The position numbers and the translations under genes are program-made. From Nageia nagi (lineage: Eukaryota > Pinophyta), in assembly GCA_050084985.1 (NCBI GenBank), contig JBITNC010000001.1:208010001-208074000 (forward strand): a DNA stretch of 64,000 nt, given 5' to 3'. The notes under the pieces are model-generated. The model searched no databases. It saw only the letters and a list, made by a program, of their open reading frames with translations, and had not been told where the DNA came from. Positions 58,248 through 64,000 of this stretch are shown here, piece after piece; position 1 is the first letter of the stretch; each line of letters starts with the position of its first letter.

Positions 58248-58799
58248 CTAAAGTAGCATGATCCATTTTGTTGACCTTCCATTGAGGCATAGTTTTGACA
58301 TAAGATATTTTAATGGGTTTGCTTGAGTAAGTACATGTGTTTTGCTATTGATCATATAATGCCTCAACCTCTCAGTAGAAAAAACTATACATTGATATAA
58401 TTTCTCAATGGGTGTGTACCTAGTTTCATATTCTTTCAATTTTCTACTAATAAAGTAGACTACTCTTTCTTTATCATCTTCTTCCTTCTTTTCCAACATT
58501 ACCCCAAATGCATGTTCTATAGCTGAGACATAGAGCCAATGGGATTCTCCATACCTATATGGAGCTAAGATTAGTGGATGTAGCAAATACTTTTTTATTC
58601 TATCAAATGCTTCTTGAAACTTAACATTCCATTTAAACTCAACTTCTTTCATAAGTAAATGAGACATAGGAGCTATCTTATCTATTAATTGACAAATGAA
58701 TTTTATAACAGCTTGAATCTTACCTTGGAGGCTTCTCAATTGCTTAATATTTGTATGAGGAGACATTTCTATGATAGCCTTAATATTCTTTGGATCCAC
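58248..58799 (-). pseudogene. G6 RT connection and RNase H
   Basis: A 183-codon open frame begins 'MDPKNIKAIIEMSPHTNIKQ', the RT-RNase H connection, then 'LRSLQGKIQAVIKFICQLID'. RNase H has 'LYVSAIEHAFGVMLEKKEED' and 'VVYFISRKLKEYETRYTPIE', then 'LRHYMINSKTHVLTQANPLK'. Ser replaces residues usually acidic at the first RNase H site ('VSAIE'), as is common in plant Tat elements. The stretch itself has no stop. Confidence 0.88.
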
Positions 58800-59057
58800 T
58801 TCAACCCTCTCCTAGAGACAATGTGCCCCATGAGTTTTCCTTATGATACCCTGAATACACATTTTTGAGGCTTGATTCTTAACTTGTACTACTTCATCCT
58901 TTCAAATGTTGTTTTTACATACTTGACATGGTCTTCTTTATTCTTTGATTTTATCAAGATATCATCTACATATACCTTTACTATTTTATGAATGAAGTCA
59001 TTGAACATGACTATCATTACTCTTTAATATGTGGCCCCTGCATTCTTAAGACCAAAT
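58800..59057 (-). pseudogene. G6 RT palm, cut by C2
   Basis: The catalytic motif 'KVYVDDILIKSKNKEDHVK' (about 58976-58920) is intact, and 'FGLKNAGATY' sits at 59057-59028, where the sequence is severed by the C2 LTR. The rest of RT must lie to the right of the window. Confidence 0.88.
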
Positions 59058-59592
59058 TGTTAGAAAATGGAGACTACAACTGGCTAGAAAATAGAGAGCA
59101 GTTTCTTTCTCATTTTTCAGTTACCAAGAAGCCATGACACCTGGTTATCAGTTATAGAAGGGTTGGGGGTTACCTAACAACCTTCCTGATCCAACTTGGG
59201 TTTAAGTTGGGTTAGTTTGTACCTATAAATAAGAGGCTTGAGTTGAGGCATGTAGTATTGTAGTTTTGACAGCAATTGTGAAGTAGATTGTGATTATTGA
59301 GAGAGAGATTGTAGTGAGGTTTTGTTGTAACTCCAAAGTGAAGATTGTAGCAAGGTTATGCTGCTGGTTTGTTGCTTGGAGGAATTTGAAGAATGATATG
59401 CAAAAGGGTTGAAAGCTTCTCCGTGGATGTAGCCTACATTGGGTGAACCACATTATCTCTTGTGTCTCTCTTTGTGTGATTGATGTTCATGGTTATTTGA
59501 TTTCAGTAGTATGCTTTGAATGTTGTTTCTTTTGCTAAGGAGTAAGAGAATTATTGATGCTCTTGCTTATATAAACTTATTAAATCCTAACA
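59058..59592 (+). repeat. C2 5' LTR
   Basis: The LTR has perfect TGTTAG and CTAACA ends. A TATA-like 'tataaata' is at 59224-59231, so transcripts probably start near 59260. Confidence 0.95.
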
Positions 59593-59594
59593 AG

Positions 59595-59606
59595 TGGTAT
59601 CAGAGC
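59595..59606 (+). other. C2 primer-binding site (tRNA-Met-i)
   Basis: The sequence TGGTATCAGAGC lies two bases after the LTR and is the exact complement of the plant initiator tRNA-Met 3' end. Confidence 0.95.
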
Positions 59607-59670
59607 TTGTTGTTGTGTTGGGATTTTGTTGGTGAATCTTGTGTGTAGATTGGAAACCAGGAAGAGCACT

Positions 59671-62600
59671 ATGGTAGAAGAAGGGAGGATGAAGGTGGAA
59701 AGATTTAATGGGCAAGGTTTTCAGTTTTGGAAAATGCAAATGGAAGACTACCTCTACCAAAAGGATCTCTATCAACCTCTAGAAGATAAGAGTAAGAAAC
59801 CCACTTCTATGAGTGATGAAGAATGGAACTTGTTGGATAGAAAGGCTTTGGGAGCTGTAAGACTTTGTTTAAGTTCTAGTGTAGCTTTCAATATTTCCAA
59901 TGAAAAAACTACTAAAGGTGTAATGGATAAGCTTGCTAAAATGTATGAAAAACCATCTACCTCAAACAAAGTATACTTAATGAAGAAATTGTTTAACATG
60001 AAGATGAATGAAGGTAGTTCAGTTCAGGACCATGTTAATGAATTCAACACAATCACAAATCAATTAACTTCAGTAAGTTTAGAATTTGAAGATGAAGTAA
60101 GGGCTTTGTTAATTCTATGTTCACTTCTGGATAGTTGGAATAGCTTTGTTATGGCTGTTAGTAATTCTTCTTCTAATGCAAAATTGATCTTTGATGAAGT
60201 TGTTGGAACAATTCTAAGTGAGGACATGAGGAGAAAGTCCATGGGAGAATGCTCCAATGCTGCTCTCATAGTAGAGGCAAGAGGAAGATCAAAGGAAAGA
60301 AGGAGAAGCAAGTCAAGAAGCAAATCGCAAGGAAGGTCAAAATCAAAAGGTAAAACTAAATTGGAATGTTGGCATTTTGGTAAAAAGGGTCACATTAAAA
60401 GGGATTGTTGGAATAGAAAAGGAAAAGAAAGTGAAAGTAGTAATTATAATAATGAAAGCACAAGTAACCAAGAGGCAAATATTGTTGGTGAATTAATTCA
60501 AGATGCTTTAATCATGTCTAATGAAAAGAATTATGATTATTGGGTTCTTGATTTGGGTGCTTCATATCATGCTACTCCACATAAGAACTATTTTTCAAAT
60601 TACACACATGGTGACTTTGGTCAAGTATTATTAGGTAATGAACACCCATGCAAGATTGTTGGTATTGGCAATATAACAATGAAATTACCTAATGGAACAA
60701 AATGGACTCTTAATGAAGCTAGACACATTCTGGATCTTAAAAGAAATCTTATATCAACAAGTAAATTGGATAAGGAGGGCTATGTGATGACATTCGGGGA
60801 TGCTAGTTGGAAAGTAACTAAAGGTTCAATGGTATTTGCAAAGGGAAATTTGGTGGGGTCTCTTTATTTGCTCACAAATGTCTTTGATTATTCATTGAAT
60901 CTTGTTTCAATAGGCAATGATACATCACTATGGCATAATAGACTTGGACATATGAGTGAGAAAGGTATGAAAATGTTACACTCTAATGGTTCACTCCCTA
61001 ATCTTAAAAAAGTTGATTTAGGATTTTGTGAAGATTGTGTGTATGGAAAACAAAAAAGGGTTAATTTTCTTAAAGTTGGCAAAGAAAAGAAGAGTCACAA
61101 ATTAGAGCTTGTTCATACAGATGTGTGGGGTCTTGCACAGGTTTGCTCACTTGGGGGCTCATCTTATTTTGTCACTTTTATTGATGATTGTACCAGGAAG
61201 ACATGGGTATACTGTATTAAAAAGAAATCTGATGTGTTTGAAACATTTAAGAGGTGGAAGGCATTGGCTGAGAATGAAACTACTTCTAAGTTGAAATGTC
61301 TTAAGTCCAATAATGGTGGGGAATTTTGCAATAATGAGTTTGATTCATTTTGTTCACACAATGGCATTAGAAGGATTAAGGTGGTTCCTAGAACTCCATA
61401 GGAAAATGGGGTTGCAGAAAGAATGAATAGGACTATCTTGGAAAGGGCTAGAAGTATGAGGATACATGCTAGGTTTTCTTTGAATCTTTGGGCTGATGCT
61501 ATTGACACTGCTGTTTATTTGATTAATAGGGGTCCATCTATGGCTTTAGATGGAGGCATTCCAGAGGAGATGTGGACAGGTAAAAAGGTGAATTACTCAT
61601 TCTTGAGAGTCTTTGGTTGTGAGGCTTTTACACATGTTGATAAAGAGGATAGAAAGAAACTTGATGCAAAATCACAAAAATGCTATTTTGTTGGATATGG
61701 TGTTAATGATTTGGGATATAGGTTATGGGATGTTGATAACCATAAAATCATTAGAAGTAGAGATGTTGTATTCAATGAGAAAAGCATGTATAAAGATAGA
61801 TTGCAAAATGTTGAGGAACCCAAGTTTGTATCTCTAGAAGATGTTGATCAATATAAGGGTCCTGATAATAATAATGTTCAAGCACCTCCACCACAAACAC
61901 CTCAAACTTTGTCACTTAGAAGGTCATCAAGGACTAGAAATCCTCCTGAACGATACTCTCCTACTCTTTATCATATTCTTTATACTGATGGTGGTGAACC
62001 TGAATGTTTTGATGAAGCTATGCAGGGTGATACACAGATTAAGTGGGAGCATGCTATGAAGGAGGAGATGGACTCCTTACTTAAGAATCAAACTTGGAGT
62101 TTGGTTGAGCTTCTAGAGGGTAAGAAGGCACTTACTAACAAATGGGTGTACAGGATAAAGGAAGAGGTAGATGGGTGAAAAAGGTACAAAATAAGACTTG
62201 TGGTAAAAGGTTTTGAACAGAAAAAAGGTATAGATTATGATGAGATCTTTTCTCTAGTTGTTAAAATGACCTCGATTAGAGCAATATTGAGTCTTGTTGC
62301 TATTGAAAACTTGTTTCTTGAACAATTGGATGTAAAGATAGCTTTCCTTCATGGGGATTTGGAGGAGGATATTTATATGCATCAACCCAAAGTTTTTGAG
62401 GTCAAAGGTAAAGAAGGGTATATATGTAAATTGGAAAAGAGCTTGTACGGTTTGAAGCAAGCACCTAGGCAATGGTATCATAAGTTTGACACTTTCATGA
62501 TAATAAATAAATTTGTAAGATGTCAATCTGATCATTATGTGTATGTAAGGAAGACAACAAATGGCAACTATGTAATCTTGCTTTTATATGTGGATGATAT

Positions 62601-63549
62601 GTTGGTAGCAGGATCTAGTATGCAAGATATTGTTGATCTTAAGGAAAAGTTGGCTAATACTTTTGAAATGAAGGATTTGGGTGAAGCTAAACAAATACTT
62701 GGAATGAAAATAACAAGAGATAAACAAAACCACTTGCTTAGACTAAGTCAAGAAGATTATATTGATAAGGTTCTTAAAAGGTTCAATATGAAAGATGCAA
62801 AATCTGTAACTACACCATTGGCAAAGCATTTTAAACTCACCAAACATTTATGTCCTAAGATAGATAAGGAAAAGGAGTACATGACTAAGGTTCCTTATGC
62901 TTCAGCAGTTGGAAGTTTAATGTATGCAATGGTGTGCACTAGACCAGATATAGCACAAGTAGTGGGAGTGGTTAGTAGATTCATTAACAATCCAGGAAAA
63001 GGGCATTGGGAAGTAGTTAAATGGATCCTTAGGTATTTAAAGGGTACTTCTCATTACTCTTTATGTTTTGGTGGATCTAATTCTTGTTTGCAAGGTTATG
63101 TTGATTCTGACATGGTAGGTGATATAGATGGTGGGAGAAGCACTATAGGATATGTGTTTACCATTGGAGGTACAACGGTGAGTTGGATTTCAAAGCTCCA
63201 ACAGGTTGTGGCTCTCTCCACTACTAAGGTAGAGTATGTTGCGATCACGGAGGCAAGTAAAGAATTGATTTGGTTAAAGAGATTGATGGAGGAACTGGGA
63301 AAGGTGCAGGAGGATGCGAAGCTATGGAGTGATAGCCAGAGTGCCATTCATCTTGCAAAGAACTCAGCCTTCCATTCGAGAACCAAGCATATCAAATTGA
63401 GGTATCACTTCATTAGGGCAGTGTTGGAGGATGGTTCAGTCAATTTGGGGAAGATTCACACATCTCAAAATCCTGTGGACATGTTCACAAAAGTTGTTAC
63501 AAAGGAGAAGTTGGGCTCTTGCTCAACTTGGATTGGTCTTAAGGAGTAA
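59671..63549 (+). pseudogene. gag-pol: C2 gag-pol polyprotein (two premature stops, catalytic changes)
   Basis: One frame of 1292 codons from the ATG at 59671 to TAA at 63547. Gag is residues 1-230; the knuckle (233-246) is CWHF-x4-H-x4-C, with Phe at the second Cys. Protease has 'WVLDLGASYHA' (291-), so Asp-Ser-Gly has become Asp-Leu-Gly. Integrase has the His/Cys region (422-456), first Asp 484, Asn at 547 where the second Asp belongs, and Glu 583. RT has YVDD at 973-976, intact. RNase H acidic residues D1145, E1188 and D1221 remain. Stops are TAG at codon 577 (61399) and TGA at codon 836 (62176), both explicable by C-to-T. There is no frameshift. Length is normal for the family. It makes no functional protease or integrase as it stands. 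Confidence 0.95.
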
Positions 63550-63597
63550 AGGCCAAGATGAGAAGCTTTTGACCCTTGTTGCAGAGGAAGAAGTCTC

Positions 63598-63609
63598 CAA
63601 GTGGGAGAT
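63598..63609 (+). other. C2 polypurine tract
   Basis: The sequence 'caagtgggagat' lies directly before the 3' LTR and about 50 bases after the pol stop. Confidence 0.9.
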
Positions 63610-64000
63610 TGTTAGAAAATGGAGACTACAACTGGCTAGAAAATAGAGAGCAGTTTCTTTCTAATTTTTTAGTTGCCAAGAAGCCATGACACCTGGTTAT
63701 CAATTATAGAAGGGTTGGGGGTTACCTAACAACCTTCCTGATCCAACTTGGGTTTAAGTTGGGTTAGTTTGTACCTATAAATAAGAGGCTTGAGTTGAGG
63801 CATGTAGTATTATAGTTTTGACAACAATTATGAAGTAGATTGTGATTATTGAGAGAGAGATTGTAGTGAGGTTTTGTTGTAACTCCAAAGTGAAGATTGT
63901 AGCAAGGTTATGCTACCAGTTTGTTTCTTGGAGGACTTTCAAGAATGATATGTAAAAGGGTTGAAAGCTTCTCCATGGATGTAGCCTACATTGGGTGAAC
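63610..64000 (+). repeat. C2 3' LTR (partial)
   Basis: This is the first 391 bases of the 3' LTR, collinear with 59058-59448. The last 144 bases lie beyond the window. Confidence 0.95.

Larger units (their letters stand above)
42969..59057 (-). mobile_element. G6: Ty3/gypsy Tat-type retrotransposon (3' part)
   Basis: This minus-strand element has RT, RNase H, second RNase H, integrase, a repeat-rich tail, a polypurine tract and a 3' LTR. The span includes the inserted element G5 (43451-55285), which splits the LTR; C2 cuts RT at 59058. It is inserted in H4. Its gag, protease and 5' LTR lie to the right of the window. Confidence 0.75.
59058..64000 (+). mobile_element. C2: Ty1/copia Tork/Tnt1-type retrotransposon, nearly complete
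   Basis: A 535-bp 5' LTR, primer site, one gag-pol frame, polypurine tract and the first 391 bases of the 3' LTR are present. It is inserted in G6 RT. The RT/RNase H stretch 'KVPYASAVGSLMYAMVCTRP' is the hallmark of the Tnt1/Tork group. I count 15 differences in 391 LTR sites (3.8%) and no indels, making it the youngest insertion for which LTRs can be compared. The right end and target duplication are outside the window. Confidence 0.95.

Noticed and set aside
59595-59606. tRNA gene fragment
   Set aside because: It is an initiator-tRNA-Met complement of 12 bases next to an LTR end, which is a primer-binding site.
59671-63549. Calling C2 an active, intact element
   Set aside because: Two in-frame stops and altered catalytic residues in protease and integrase argue against autonomous activity.

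Overview
The window is AT-rich plant nuclear DNA built almost entirely of nested, mostly decayed LTR retrotransposons. I see no host protein gene, tRNA, rRNA or CRISPR array. Plant origin is inferred from four signs: Ty1/copia polyproteins of Tork/Tnt1 and long-LTR Angela/SIRE-like types; Ty3/gypsy pols, some of the Tat type with a second RNase H; primer-binding sites matching initiator-tRNA-Met; and dense nesting. A large seed-plant genome, possibly a gymnosperm, fits, but the sequence alone does not fix the species.

Left stack (1-37931). The outermost layer is H3, a minus-strand gypsy seen only as its 5' LTR and leader (37170-37931). H2, a minus-strand gypsy of the same LTR family, sits in H3's leader (5' LTR 36749-37169). 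H2 is split twice: by G3, a complete relative with both LTRs (28316-33837), and by H1, a minus-strand Tat gypsy (to 26498, with a long 5' LTR). H1's pol is itself split by G2, a complete plus-strand Tat gypsy (8917-17305), and by C1, a minus-strand copia running off the left edge (1-8545).

Spacer (37932-39259): about 1.3 kb with no recognisable coding or repeat structure.

Right stack (39260-64000). The outer layer is H4, a plus-strand gypsy with one LTR, gag, protease and part of RT/RNase H, cut at about 42968. G6, a minus-strand Tat gypsy, is inserted there. G6's 3' LTR is split by G5 (43451-55285, plus strand), which has a perfect GGTAG target duplication. G6's RT is split by C2, a young plus-strand Tork/Tnt1-type copia (59058 to beyond the window end).

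Two elements stand out. G5 is 11.8 kb with well-preserved LTRs, but I can find only gag and protease in it, in one unshifted frame. It has no RT, RNase H or integrase, and its leader, LTRs and 3' half are full of tandem arrays, so it looks like a non-autonomous gag-protease element mobilised in trans. C2 is nearly intact: one 1292-codon frame with two stops, but with substitutions in its protease and integrase catalytic residues. Most stop codons in the better-preserved elements read as C-to-T or G-to-A changes, consistent with decay by deamination of methylated cytosine.
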